A stretch of 64,000 nucleotides of DNA from Pirellulaceae bacterium (GTDB taxonomy: Bacteria > Planctomycetota > Planctomycetia > Pirellulales > Pirellulaceae), in contig JAHDXO010000038.1 in the NCBI GenBank assembly GCA_023382975.1, positions 43,928 through 107,927 of the forward strand. Reading direction: 5' to 3'. Below are positions 33,587 to 42,127 of this stretch, piece after piece. How positions within the stretch are numbered: position 1 is the stretch's first letter; each line of letters starts with the position of its first letter. The notes below the pieces were generated by a model. That model was given only the letters and a program-made list of their open reading frames with translations. It had not been told where the DNA came from and did no database searches. The position numbers were made by a program, and so were the translations under genes.

Positions 33587-34729
33587 ATGGTAAACCGATC
33601 GTTGCAGCAGTGGATCGCGGACTTCGACAATTGGCTGGACTACGTGCCGGACGCGGTCGTCGTCGTTGATTCCCGCGGGCAAGTCGTCTTGGCCAACTCT
33701 CAAGCCGAGCGGATGTTCCAGCGTTCGTCCCAAGAACTGGCGGGACTAGCGATCGAGGCGTTGCTTCCAGAACGTTTTCGGGCGACCCACTTGTTGCATC
33801 GCGAGCAGTACAAGCAGACGCCTCACGTGCGTCCAATGGGGACGGTGATGGAACTGACCGCGTTGCGCGGCGACGGCAGCGAGTTTCCGGTCGAAATCAG
33901 CTTGGGGCCGATCCCGGCCAGCGACGATCTGGCGGTTTTTGCAGTCATCCGCGATTTGACGGAACGCCGGCGCACCGAAGCGGTGTTGCGGGAGCATCAA
34001 GCGCAGGTGCTGGCCGCGCGGACCATTCAACAGCAGTTGCTGCCCGCCCACCCGCCGGAAATCGAAGGATACGACATCGCGGGCGTTTTGCGTCCGGCGC
34101 AACTCGCGGGCGGCGACAATTTCGACTTTTTCCAATTCCCAAGCGGTTGTCTCGGCGTATTGATCGGTGATGTGGCGGGGCAAGGCCTGGGGCCCGTCCA
34201 GTTCATGGCAGCGATGCACAGCCGTCTGCGGTGGCTCGCGGAGACCTGCTGCAATTTGGACGAGATTCTGCAAAAGACCAACGCCGCCGTGACGAGCGAA
34301 TCGACGACACCTAGTTTCGTCACGGTTTTCCTGGGGTGCTTGGACCCCGCGGCGCGTCAGTGGTGCTACTCCAGCGCCGGCCACACGGCCGGGTTCCTCT
34401 TGGATCAGCAGGGCGACGTCCGGGTCTGTATGGAAGCGACGTCGATTCCACTGGCCATCCTGTCGGGCGCGACTTTTCCCGTCACCGGTCCAATTGCTCT
34501 GCAGTCGGGCGATCTGTTGCTGCTGGTGACCAACGGGATACTGGAAAGCCGGAACGGCATTGGCGAGCTGTTCGGCGCCGCGCCGTGTTTGCGCCTGGTC
34601 CACGAACTGCGCGAGCGCCCGGCCCGCGAGATTCTCGAACGTCTGCTGGATACCGTCGCCCGGTTCACGGGCAACACCACGCCGACGGACGACCTGACCG
34701 CCGTGCTGATCAAAGTGGGCGAGCGGTAG
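33587..34729 (+). CDS. PAS-SpoIIE (PP2C-type) serine phosphatase, RsbU-like
   Basis: 380 residues. Residues about 10-125 are a PAS domain (LDYVPDAVVVVDSRGQVVLAN, GDGSEFPVEISLGPI, AVIRDLTERR). A short coiled linker leads to the SpoIIE-type phosphatase with LAARTIQQQLLP, GGDNFDFFQ, IGDVAGQGLGP, YSSAGHTAG and DDLTAVLI. Such proteins dephosphorylate STAS anti-anti-sigma factors in partner-switching. One metal-binding motif, usually TDG, reads LVTNGILESRN here, so the Asp is Asn and activity may be reduced. It directly follows dprA. A STAS protein lies at 49519-49872 and could be a partner, but linkage is only inferred. Confidence 0.9.
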   Translation: MVNRSLQQWIADFDNWLDYVPDAVVVVDSRGQVVLANSQAERMFQRSSQELAGLAIEALLPERFRATHLLHREQYKQTPHVRPMGTVMELTALRGDGSEFPVEISLGPIPASDDLAVFAVIRDLTERRRTEAVLREHQAQVLAARTIQQQLLPAHPPEIEGYDIAGVLRPAQLAGGDNFDFFQFPSGCLGVLIGDVAGQGLGPVQFMAAMHSRLRWLAETCCNLDEILQKTNAAVTSESTTPSFVTVFLGCLDPAARQWCYSSAGHTAGFLLDQQGDVRVCMEATSIPLAILSGATFPVTGPIALQSGDLLLLVTNGILESRNGIGELFGAAPCLRLVHELRERPAREILERLLDTVARFTGNTTPTDDLTAVLIKVGER

Positions 34730-35062
34730 TCAGGACGTCGCGCCAGCACGATGGCATCCCGTCCCATGCTGACTGGTACTTCCGTCAAGAGAGTCCTGCG
34801 ACGGTGACAGCGGATCGGTTTCGGGCGTGCGCAAGGCCAGTATGTCCGGCCCGAAACGGCCCGCGAGTTGCTCCGGGAGCGCATAATACGAAGCTGGCAG
34901 CAGTCCGAGGTTGAGTGCTTGCGCAATCTCGGTGATCCCATCATGGTGAAACGCGTGAAAAACGGCCGCGTCGATGTGGGTCCAGTCGTGAAGCGGCACG
35001 GCAAGGTCCTTCCCCAAGGCGGCTGCTAACTGGTTTGCGGTCGGCGTGTGAATTCGTGTCAC
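34730..35062 (-). pseudogene. Truncated remnant of a planctomycete HDWT-type family protein
   Basis: The 110-codon frame begins with LAVPLHDWTHIDAAVFHAFHHD, EIAQALNLGLLPASYYALPEQLAG and FGPDILAL. These are the N-terminal hallmarks of a large planctomycete family of unknown function that normally runs well beyond 200 residues. Here the similarity stops after about 75 residues and ends in low-complexity sequence next to the phosphatase stop codon. I read it as a decayed fragment. A short functional product cannot be excluded, but there is no clear ribosome site. Confidence 0.5.
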
Positions 35063-35309
35063 ATCTTGCGGACAAGTTCACCGCTGCCCGATAACGACTT
35101 CCGACGCCCACCGTTTCGGAACCAACCTCGCTTGTAGCGGTGCTTATTTCTTCCCCGATCCTCACTCGCAATCTACTCCGCGTTGGGATCGAGGAAGAGG
35201 ACGCTTGGCCGCCTGGCCTACTGTTGCTGGAACGATTCGTCGGGTTATGATCGTTCGTCGACGGGCGGTGGTATCGGCGGGGTCTCTTTCACGACAGGAA
35301 GCACGAACG
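35063..35309. other. Intergenic region upstream of the oxidoreductase gene
   Basis: About 250 bases between the degraded frame and the oxidoreductase start. A plus-strand extension of the oxidoreductase frame to 35205 exists but lacks a ribosome site and would destroy the Tat signal position. I see no other feature. Confidence 0.3.
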
Positions 35310-36653
35310 ATGACGAAGACCAGCAGACGAGCGTTCTTGGGAACCGCCGCGGCAGTCGCTGCGGCGGGCACGTGGGTTAGCGGCCGGGCTCGCGCCGCGG
35401 AACCGGACGGGGCGTCCAGTCCCAACGACACGATCCACTTGGGATTGATCGGTTGCGGCGGCGAAGGACGATCGGTGATGCGCGGGGCTCTGCAATGCCC
35501 CGGCACGCGGATCGTGGCGGTCTGCGATCTGAACGAGGACCGGCTTGCTCAAGGTGTCAAGGCGTCGGGCAACGAATCGATCGCGGCCTACCGGGACTAC
35601 CGCAAGCTGCTCGAGCACAAGGACATCGACGCGGTGATCGTGGCCACCAACGACCATTGGCACTGTTTGTGTACGATCAACGCCTGTCAGGCGGGCAAGC
35701 ACGTGTACGTGGAAAAACCGCTGGGCACCTCGATCGGCGAAGGCCGTGCCGCGGTCCGGGCGGCGCGCAAGTACGATCGCATCGTTCAACTCGGCACTCA
35801 GCAGCGCAGTTGGCCCCACTACCAGCAAGCCGCCGAGGTGATCCGCTCGGGCCGCCTGGGTGAAATCTCCGAAGTCAAGGTCTGGGATTACGATTACTTC
35901 TACCCTGGCTTCGGTTCGCCGCCTGACGCCGATCCGCCGCGTGAATTCGGCGACCAGTACTGGGATTTCTGGCTCGGCCCGGCACCCAAACGCCCCTACA
36001 ACCCCAACCGGTTTCTCCGCCACTACTGGTTTTTCGACTACGCGGGCGGCTGGCAGGTCGATTGGGCGGTCCATCACTACGACGTGGTCCACATGTGTTT
36101 GGGCGTTACGGCACCGTTGTCCGCGACGGCCTCGGGCGGGATGCTGTGTTTCGAGGACACGAATACCGAGTGGCCGGATACGTTCAACGGCGTTTGCGAA
36201 TACGGTCCGGGACCGGTGGCGAAAAAGGGCTTCCTCTTGCAGTACACGTTCCGCGGCGGATGCCGACGCGACCAGCGGTCGCACGGCAAGCTGTTCTGTG
36301 GCACCGAGGCTTCCATGATCCTCGACCGCAGCGGCTACACGATCACGCCCGACATCGGCAAGCCCGGCGAGGAGGAGACGGTGGGCAACGCCTTTCGTGG
36401 CGCCTCGATGCATGTGGACAGCCTGGCGGCGCATGCCCAAGTGTTCCTCGATGCGATCCGCAACGACCGGCGACCGCCCGCCGACGTCGAACAAGGGCAT
36501 TTCGCGACCAACCCCGGCCATCTGATGAATATCGCGTGGCGAGTCGGCCGCAAGATCCGCTGGGATGCGGAGAACGAAATGGTTCTGGACGACCCCGAGG
36601 CGAATGCCTTGGTGACCAAGCCCTACCGCGCACCCTGGAAGTTGGAGGTTTGA
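35310..36653 (+). CDS. Tat-exported Gfo/Idh/MocA family oxidoreductase
   Basis: 447 residues; ATG at 35310 follows AGGAAG by about nine bases. The N-terminus TSRRAFLGTAAAVAAAG is a twin-arginine signal, so the protein is exported folded. The NAD(P)-binding Rossmann fold shows HLGLIGCGGEGRSV, TRIVAVCDLNEDR and AVIVATNDHWH. The catalytic-type EKPLG is present as HVYVEKPLGTSIGEG. The C-terminal half is the Gfo/Idh/MocA alpha/beta domain with WQVDWAVHHYDVVHMCLG. Such periplasmic enzymes are numerous in planctomycetes and are thought to act on sugars or sugar acids. Its stop overlaps the next start by one base, forming a two-gene operon with the beta-helix protein. Confidence 0.93.
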   Translation: MTKTSRRAFLGTAAAVAAAGTWVSGRARAAEPDGASSPNDTIHLGLIGCGGEGRSVMRGALQCPGTRIVAVCDLNEDRLAQGVKASGNESIAAYRDYRKLLEHKDIDAVIVATNDHWHCLCTINACQAGKHVYVEKPLGTSIGEGRAAVRAARKYDRIVQLGTQQRSWPHYQQAAEVIRSGRLGEISEVKVWDYDYFYPGFGSPPDADPPREFGDQYWDFWLGPAPKRPYNPNRFLRHYWFFDYAGGWQVDWAVHHYDVVHMCLGVTAPLSATASGGMLCFEDTNTEWPDTFNGVCEYGPGPVAKKGFLLQYTFRGGCRRDQRSHGKLFCGTEASMILDRSGYTITPDIGKPGEEETVGNAFRGASMHVDSLAAHAQVFLDAIRNDRRPPADVEQGHFATNPGHLMNIAWRVGRKIRWDAENEMVLDDPEANALVTKPYRAPWKLEV

Positions 36654-39040
36654 TGAAGACCAACGGCAACAACAAGACTGAGACAGCCAGGCATCTGGCC
36701 ACCCGCCGATTCTACCGAGTCTGGACCGCCTGGATTCTGGTCGCCTGGGCATCGGGACCGACGAGCGGAGCCGATGCGCCGGACGATGCGTATCTGCGCT
36801 ACGTGCATCCCACGATCCGCCAGCCGTTTCCCGACTTGCTCCAGCTCCGCGTCCCGGCCGAACTGGACAACTGTCCCCGCGCCGCGCTCGGGTTGGTGGA
36901 TGTGACGCAAAGTCCGTTCGGTGCGGATCCGAGCGGCGAGCGCGATTCGACCACCGCGATCCAGGCCGCGGTCACCGTGGCCCGCGATCATCAAATGGTC
37001 TGCTTCTTCCCGCCCGGCACCTACCGCGTGTCCGACACCATCGAGTGCGTTCAGCAACTGTACCGCCGCGCCAACGGCCGCGTGTTCGGCGGCAACCGGT
37101 TTCCGAATATCCTGGTCGGTTCGCGAGCGGGCGCCGAGCGTCCCAGGTTGCTGCTCGCACCAAACTCGCCGGGATTCGGCGATCCGGCTCGGCCGAAGAT
37201 TTTCGTCCACTACTGGTCGCGCGGCTACCTGAACCCGACGACCGCGGATCGTGTGTCGGACGGGTTGTCGCCGGAGGTCGAGCAGCCGAATATCGGTATG
37301 AACCAGATGCTGGTCAATCTGGACATCGTGATCGGTGCGGGCAACTCGGGCGCCATCGCCGTCCGGCACCAAGCGGCCGAGGGTTCGGCGATCGAGGACT
37401 GCACCATCGACGCGACCCACGGGTTGACCGGCATCCAGGGCGGAATCGGCTCGGGCGGCGGCAGCGCCAACGTGACGGTGATCGGCGGCCGGGTCGGGTT
37501 GGATTTCACCGGCTATCTGTCGGGCACGCAGCCGACGCCCACGATCACGGGATTCACCTTGCGAGGCCAGACGGAGGCGGCGATCCGCAGCACCAGCCGT
37601 CAGACGTTAGTGGCCGCCGGACTGAATATCGTCGCCGATCGCTGTGCCGGACCACTGATCCAAGTGGTCAGCAGCGGATTGTCGCCGCCCTGGACGACGG
37701 CGCCGGCCAGCACGCGCCTGCGTCCGCACAGCGGAGAACTGACCCTGGTGGATGCCCGGATCGAGTTCACCGGACGGGCGCTCGAACACCCGCAACGCAT
37801 CGCGGTGGTTTCCGATCGCGGGGTGGTCCTGCACAACGTGTACCTCCGAGGCGCCACGCACGCCGTGGTCGATCCCGCGCAGCGTCTGGAATTGACCGGC
37901 AACCCCGAGGGCTGGATCCGTGTCCGCCAATACGCGCACGGTTCCCGGCCGCTCTCGGACCAGGGTGTCGAGTACCAATACCCGGTCTACGTCGATGGTC
38001 GCCGCGTTCCTCGGGTGTCCGAGGTCGAGACGGACGCGCAGCCGCCAAGCGACCTGCAAGCTCGCCATCTTTGGTCGCCGCAGTTTCCAAGCTTCGAGTC
38101 GCCCGGCGCGGCGAACGTGCGGTCGGCGCCCTACGGGGCGCGAGGTGACGGCCGAGCCGACGACACCGCTGCGATCCAGCGCGCGATCGACGACCACGAA
38201 ATCGTCTTCCTGCCCAAGGGCTGCTATCGTTTGACGCGGACGCTGGAACTTCGGCCGCGCACGAAACTGATCGGCGTCGGGCAGCATCTGTCGCTGTTGG
38301 TCGCGTCCGGTCCCGATGGCTTCAACGACCCGCAGCAGCCTGCCCCGCTGGTGCGCACGGCCGACGCAGCCGATGCGGAAACGGTGCTGGCCTTTCTTGG
38401 TCTGTACGCGACCGGCGACGTCCGCGGCGCGACCGCGTTGCATTGGCGCAGCGGCGGGCGATCCGTCTTCCGCACCGTCGAGCTTCGGGTGCCATCGACC
38501 CGCGAACCGTCGGTGCTGGTCACCGGGCACGGCGGCGGCAACTGGTACAACTACCGCGCCTCGCGCAGCCCCGAGGGCGTCGCCGATTACCGGCACCTGC
38601 TGGCCGACGGCGCGCGAGGCCCGTTGCGGTTTTATCAATTCAGTCCGCAACATGTGACGAGCGATTTCGCCGCCGAATTCCGCGACTCGCAGCAGATCTC
38701 GGTGTTCGGCGCCAAATACGAAGGCAACCAGCCGCTGTTGGCCGTTCGCGATTGCGATCACGTGCTGCTGTTCGGACACGGAGGCAATGCCAAGGGGCTG
38801 CCGGACAACACGCTTTATCTGATTGAGCGGACGCCCAATTTCCTGCTGGCCAACGGAGTCGACGGCCCCACGAAGATCGGCTCGCGCTCGCTCAGTCATC
38901 CGGACGGCAGTACCGACCCGCGCCGCTGGCACCTGTTGATCGACAGACCCCAGGACGCCGGCGAACTGAAACTGCCACCGGGCGAACGTCCCGTTCTGTA
39001 CCAACGCGGTCGCCCCCGCACCACCGCCGAAGAACCGTGA
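36653..39040 (+). CDS. Exported double pectate-lyase-like beta-helix protein
   Basis: 795 residues, ATG at 36653 overlapping the preceding TGA with GGAGG five bases upstream. A hydrophobic segment at about 22-40 ends at GADAPDD, giving an exported protein. It contains two pectate-lyase superfamily starts. The first has SPFGADPSGERDSTTAIQAA and FFPPGTYRVSDTI (residues about 85-130). The second has APYGARGDGRADDTAAIQRA and FLPKGCYRLTRTLEL (about 490-535). Each is followed by beta-helix coils. This suggests two parallel beta-helices in one chain acting on or binding a polysaccharide. Catalytic residues cannot be assigned. Operon context with the Tat oxidoreductase supports carbohydrate breakdown. 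Confidence 0.88.
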   Translation: MKTNGNNKTETARHLATRRFYRVWTAWILVAWASGPTSGADAPDDAYLRYVHPTIRQPFPDLLQLRVPAELDNCPRAALGLVDVTQSPFGADPSGERDSTTAIQAAVTVARDHQMVCFFPPGTYRVSDTIECVQQLYRRANGRVFGGNRFPNILVGSRAGAERPRLLLAPNSPGFGDPARPKIFVHYWSRGYLNPTTADRVSDGLSPEVEQPNIGMNQMLVNLDIVIGAGNSGAIAVRHQAAEGSAIEDCTIDATHGLTGIQGGIGSGGGSANVTVIGGRVGLDFTGYLSGTQPTPTITGFTLRGQTEAAIRSTSRQTLVAAGLNIVADRCAGPLIQVVSSGLSPPWTTAPASTRLRPHSGELTLVDARIEFTGRALEHPQRIAVVSDRGVVLHNVYLRGATHAVVDPAQRLELTGNPEGWIRVRQYAHGSRPLSDQGVEYQYPVYVDGRRVPRVSEVETDAQPPSDLQARHLWSPQFPSFESPGAANVRSAPYGARGDGRADDTAAIQRAIDDHEIVFLPKGCYRLTRTLELRPRTKLIGVGQHLSLLVASGPDGFNDPQQPAPLVRTADAADAETVLAFLGLYATGDVRGATALHWRSGGRSVFRTVELRVPSTREPSVLVTGHGGGNWYNYRASRSPEGVADYRHLLADGARGPLRFYQFSPQHVTSDFAAEFRDSQQISVFGAKYEGNQPLLAVRDCDHVLLFGHGGNAKGLPDNTLYLIERTPNFLLANGVDGPTKIGSRSLSHPDGSTDPRRWHLLIDRPQDAGELKLPPGERPVLYQRGRPRTTAEEP

Positions 39041-39098
39041 ACGAGCAGCGATAAAGCTTGTTCTGCCGCGTCCGTGACGATCGATGATCTCCGTAACC

Positions 39099-39722
39099 TC
39101 ATTGCCGGTCTGCGGGGGCATCGCCCGTCGCGAGCCGCGGATTGCGGCAGCGGTAGATAAAGGCGGGAGGCAGATTGCGCCAGACGACGCGGCTGGTTTC
39201 GACCGACGCGAAACAGCGGCGCAGGCGGTGCCGCAAACGCATTCCTCCGGGCAGCAACAAGCCTTGCAGATAGGCGAACGTGGCGAACTGGCCGTCGGGT
39301 GCCAGCACCGCGACGGCAGCATCCAGGATCGCCGACTGCAGTTGGTCGCCGAACGAAGCCCAGGGCAGACAAGAGACGATCGCGTCAACACGTCCAATCC
39401 CCTCCTTCACGCAGACGTTCGCCACGTCAGTGGCCGAAGTCTGATGGACCGGAACGTCGGGGTATCTCGTTCGCAGGTGCCGAACGAAACTTGGATTGAT
39501 TTCGATCGCCGCGTAGCGGGTGCCCGGCTGAATTTGTCTCAGGATTTCGCCCGTAATGGCCCCTGTGCCGGGTCCGTACTCCACGACAGTCCTGATCCGC
39601 TGCCAGTCAAAACCCCGGACCATTTCCCGCGCTAAAAAAACCGAGCTGGCGGCAATCGCGCCGACCGTGCTGGGCTGGCGCACGAATTCCCACTGAAAGT
39701 TGCTTCTACTGGTTGCTGTCAT
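39099..39722 (-). CDS. SAM-dependent methyltransferase, PmtA/KsgA-like
   Basis: 207 residues, ATG at 39722 with AAGG eight bases upstream. The start QWEFVRQPSTVGAIAASSVFLA and the SAM motif VVEYGPGTGAITGEIL resemble phospholipid N-methyltransferase and rRNA-dimethylase-like folds. YAAIEINPSFVRHL is motif II and IVSCLPWASF corresponds to the NLPY-type motif IV, here with CLPW as in PmtA-like enzymes. The downstream FATFAYLQGLLLP fits the membrane-proximal part. I favour phospholipid N-methylation, but the substrate is inferred. Confidence 0.85.
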   Translation of the reverse strand: MTATSRSNFQWEFVRQPSTVGAIAASSVFLAREMVRGFDWQRIRTVVEYGPGTGAITGEILRQIQPGTRYAAIEINPSFVRHLRTRYPDVPVHQTSATDVANVCVKEGIGRVDAIVSCLPWASFGDQLQSAILDAAVAVLAPDGQFATFAYLQGLLLPGGMRLRHRLRRCFASVETSRVVWRNLPPAFIYRCRNPRLATGDAPADRQ

Positions 39723-39797
39723 TCCTCTTACCTTGTTCCATTCTAAACGTATGTGGTTTCTTGCGAAGAACTTGATGCGATATGACCCGCGTGCCGG

Positions 39798-40568
39798 TCA
39801 GCTCCGAGGACACTCGTCGCGATGGGCAACCATGATCAGATCCGCGCTGGTCTCACGCTGGTAGCTCCGGAGGTCGTAGCCTCCGAAGAGGTCGACCTGG
39901 GTTGCCCCGCTGCGGCGTGCGGCGCGTTCCAGCGAGTCGGCTTCCAGTCCCAGCAGCGGGACCGACTCGGTCTTCAGCCTTGGTGGCTCGTCCAGCGTCG
40001 CAACGATCAAGTCGACATATCCTGCGCTGCCGCTGCGATGGACGCCTTTGACCACCAGCAAATCGCGGTCCGGGCCCGGCATGCGTCGGCACTTCTGCCA
40101 CTGGCAGGGGCCATCGCGCAGGTGCCACAGGTTCAACACATGGACGACAACCAATCCGCCCGGCCGCACTGCGGCCAGCATCCGTCCAATCACTCGGTCG
40201 GCCGTCTCGTGAGTGCCGGCCAGTGCCAGCGAATTGCCCACGCAGATCGCGGCATCGAACGGCGACCGAGGATCGATCGTTTCCTCGAAGCCGCGAACCG
40301 TCCAGCGGAGCGAGTCGGATCGGCCGTGCAACTGGCTGGCTCGCTCGATCATCCCCGGGCTGACGTCGGAACCCTCGACCGTCAATCCCCAGCGATGAAA
40401 CATGGCGGCATGATGTCCTGTCCCGCAGGCAACGTCGACCAGCCGTTGGACGGAATGGGTCGCGAACAGTTGCCGATAGAACGGCTCTTCGTGCGCCAGC
40501 CGGCGCGGCCAATCCACGAGCCCCTCGTAAACGTCTACCAGATCGCCGAACGGTTGGTCATTGGTCAT
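39798..40568 (-). CDS. Class I SAM-dependent methyltransferase
   Basis: 256 residues. Motif I is RLVDVACGTGHHAAMFHRWG, motif II VEGSDVSPGMIERA, motif IV FDAAICVGNSLAL and post-motif VRPGGLVVVHVLN, so this is a Methyltransf_25/11-type enzyme with a small-molecule substrate. The start codon lies inside a heptanucleotide repeat (see 40554-40606), which supplies ATG codons in all three frames; the one at 40568 is in frame. A Shine-Dalgarno site is not evident. It points the same way as the neighbouring methyltransferase 75 bases downstream. Confidence 0.88.
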   Translation of the reverse strand: MTNDQPFGDLVDVYEGLVDWPRRLAHEEPFYRQLFATHSVQRLVDVACGTGHHAAMFHRWGLTVEGSDVSPGMIERASQLHGRSDSLRWTVRGFEETIDPRSPFDAAICVGNSLALAGTHETADRVIGRMLAAVRPGGLVVVHVLNLWHLRDGPCQWQKCRRMPGPDRDLLVVKGVHRSGSAGYVDLIVATLDEPPRLKTESVPLLGLEADSLERAARRSGATQVDLFGGYDLRSYQRETSADLIMVAHRDECPRS

Positions 40569-40606
40569 TGGTCATTGGTCATTGGTCAGTGGTCAGTGGT
40601 CAGTGG
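40554..40606. repeat. Heptanucleotide tandem repeat (TTGGTCA)n overlapping a start codon
   Basis: Five TTGGTCA units (40554-40588) are followed by two GTGGTCA units and a partial one. On the minus strand this gives ATG codons at 40561, 40568, 40575 and 40582, each shifted by one frame. Such heptamer arrays are known as STRR-type repeats in cyanobacteria and other bacteria and vary in copy number. Confidence 0.85.
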
Positions 40607-40650
40607 CGGGATCTCAATTTATATCCGGGGCGAAGGCTTGTGTCGCGGGC

Positions 40651-41595
40651 TCAATGGTGAATTCTTGGCGTCTTGGCCAGGTCGTACAGTCGATACAGGC
40701 CCAGCGAGCCAGCGATCAGCAGCCATGCGAGCACGGCGATCGTTGTCTCGGCGGTTCCTTGAAACCACAGCGACGACAGGTTCCAATCGCGGCTGGATTC
40801 TGCCATGCGTTCGGCCCAGGCTTCGACGGCGATGGCGGGGATCACGCTCAGCAGCAGGCTTGCCGCCAGCCGATAACGGGCTCGGCCGCTTCCGCAGGCC
40901 GCCCACAGCGCCATCCATGCGACCCAGACGTACAATCCGGAACTGATCACCGAATACCTGTGCGCAGGAACTTTCATTTGATAGATCAACCATCCGCGGT
41001 CCAGCAGTTGTGCGTACCAGCCTTCATAAGGCGCGGTTCGAAAAACGGCGGCCAGCACAAGCGACACGGCCACGGACCAGACGGCCAAGTCCTGGAAGCG
41101 GAATCGCAGCCACTCCAGATTTCGCCAGCCATCGCCAGGCCAAGGACGCCAGCCGCGTCGGATGCCGCGGATCGATCGCATGACCAACAAGGGCAAGGCG
41201 ATGCCGGGCACCATGATCGGGACTTTCACCAGCAGATCGCCGGGCCCGGCGGGGCGGAAGTAATGAGCCCATTCTTCCGGGAACCAGTACGCGCCGACCG
41301 GCATGTCCCACTGTCCGGGCAGGGCCATCCCGGACATGACGCTGAACAGGAAGCTGAGGCCCCCTACCAGCCCGGAGAGCCGCCACGACCAGCGCTCGCG
41401 GCCCAGGACGAACCAGATCGTCAGCAGGGCGATCTGGCTGCGCATCAGCGCCGCGGACAACACGTCGATCAACACCGCGTCTAGGTCCAGGCACCGATAG
41501 ACCCCCACCAGGATGCTCGCCAAGCCGTGCAGCAACAGCAGCCACCCGATGGCGGACAGACGGTGAACGGACGGATCGGACGGTACGGCGGTCAT
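40651..41595 (-). CDS. Polytopic membrane protein of unknown function
   Basis: 314 residues from the ATG at 41595. Six to eight hydrophobic segments are visible, for example LSAIGWLLLLHGLASILVG, GLSFLFSVMSGMALPG, WSVAVSLVLAAVF, RYRLAASLLLSVIPAIAV and TTIAVLAWLLIAGSLGLY. A YWFPEEWAHYFRPAGPGDL loop separates the first pairs. It resembles no family I can name. A longer frame reaches 41697 but its extra part is basic and non-hydrophobic, without a ribosome site. Probably an inner-membrane protein. Confidence 0.75.
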   Translation of the reverse strand: MTAVPSDPSVHRLSAIGWLLLLHGLASILVGVYRCLDLDAVLIDVLSAALMRSQIALLTIWFVLGRERWSWRLSGLVGGLSFLFSVMSGMALPGQWDMPVGAYWFPEEWAHYFRPAGPGDLLVKVPIMVPGIALPLLVMRSIRGIRRGWRPWPGDGWRNLEWLRFRFQDLAVWSVAVSLVLAAVFRTAPYEGWYAQLLDRGWLIYQMKVPAHRYSVISSGLYVWVAWMALWAACGSGRARYRLAASLLLSVIPAIAVEAWAERMAESSRDWNLSSLWFQGTAETTIAVLAWLLIAGSLGLYRLYDLAKTPRIHH

Positions 41596-41774
41596 GGTGC
41601 AGGCCACGAATTCACGTTCAAGCGGGATGCGACGGTTACCAGAGATTAGCTTCTTCTTGGGCTCGCATCTACCGTACCAAGCCAAAGAGCGGTACACTCG
41701 TTGGCGGTCTCGAACGCAGTGTTTCGCCGAGCGAAATCAGGAACTCGGCTGTCAATAACCATACGGAAAGCTCG

Positions 41775-42059
41775 ATGAACAACGACCCGTACTTGGATGC
41801 GATTAAGAATGTATGGGAAGAAATCTTGTTGGTGTACGACACATTCCGAGACAAGGAACAGATCATCGAGTTTGATGTGTCCGATCGAAAGATCTATTCC
41901 TACCCCGCTGGCGACTACATCCAGCAGCTCAGCGAACGCAGCCGGGAGTCCACATTGCGGCTGTTCGCGGACATCACGAAATGCAACAAGTTCCTGCTTT
42001 TCGTCAAAGACAGCCAAAACCGGCGTCTGCGGTCTTACGTATTTGATCTACCCGAATAG
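41775..42059 (+). CDS. Small hypothetical protein
   Basis: 94 residues, ATG at 41775 with GGAAAG four to five bases upstream. The composition is acidic and soluble: NDPYLDAIKNVWEEILLVYD, EQIIEFDVSDRKIYSYPAG and KFLLFVKDSQNRRLRSYVF. No domain is recognised. It is the only plus-strand gene in this stretch and lies between two divergently oriented minus-strand genes. Codon use looks like a real gene but the confidence is moderate. Confidence 0.55.
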   Translation: MNNDPYLDAIKNVWEEILLVYDTFRDKEQIIEFDVSDRKIYSYPAGDYIQQLSERSRESTLRLFADITKCNKFLLFVKDSQNRRLRSYVFDLPE

Positions 42060-42127
42060 CAGGCCCGGAAGCTCTCCCGTCATTGCGACAGTTCAGACGG
42101 CAACTCGTGTTCATTCTCCTTCACCGG

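Noticed and set aside
36062..36652. Upstream extension of the beta-helix frame
   Set aside because: It overlaps the oxidoreductase gene and lacks family resemblance. The ATG at 36653 has an ideal GGAGG site.
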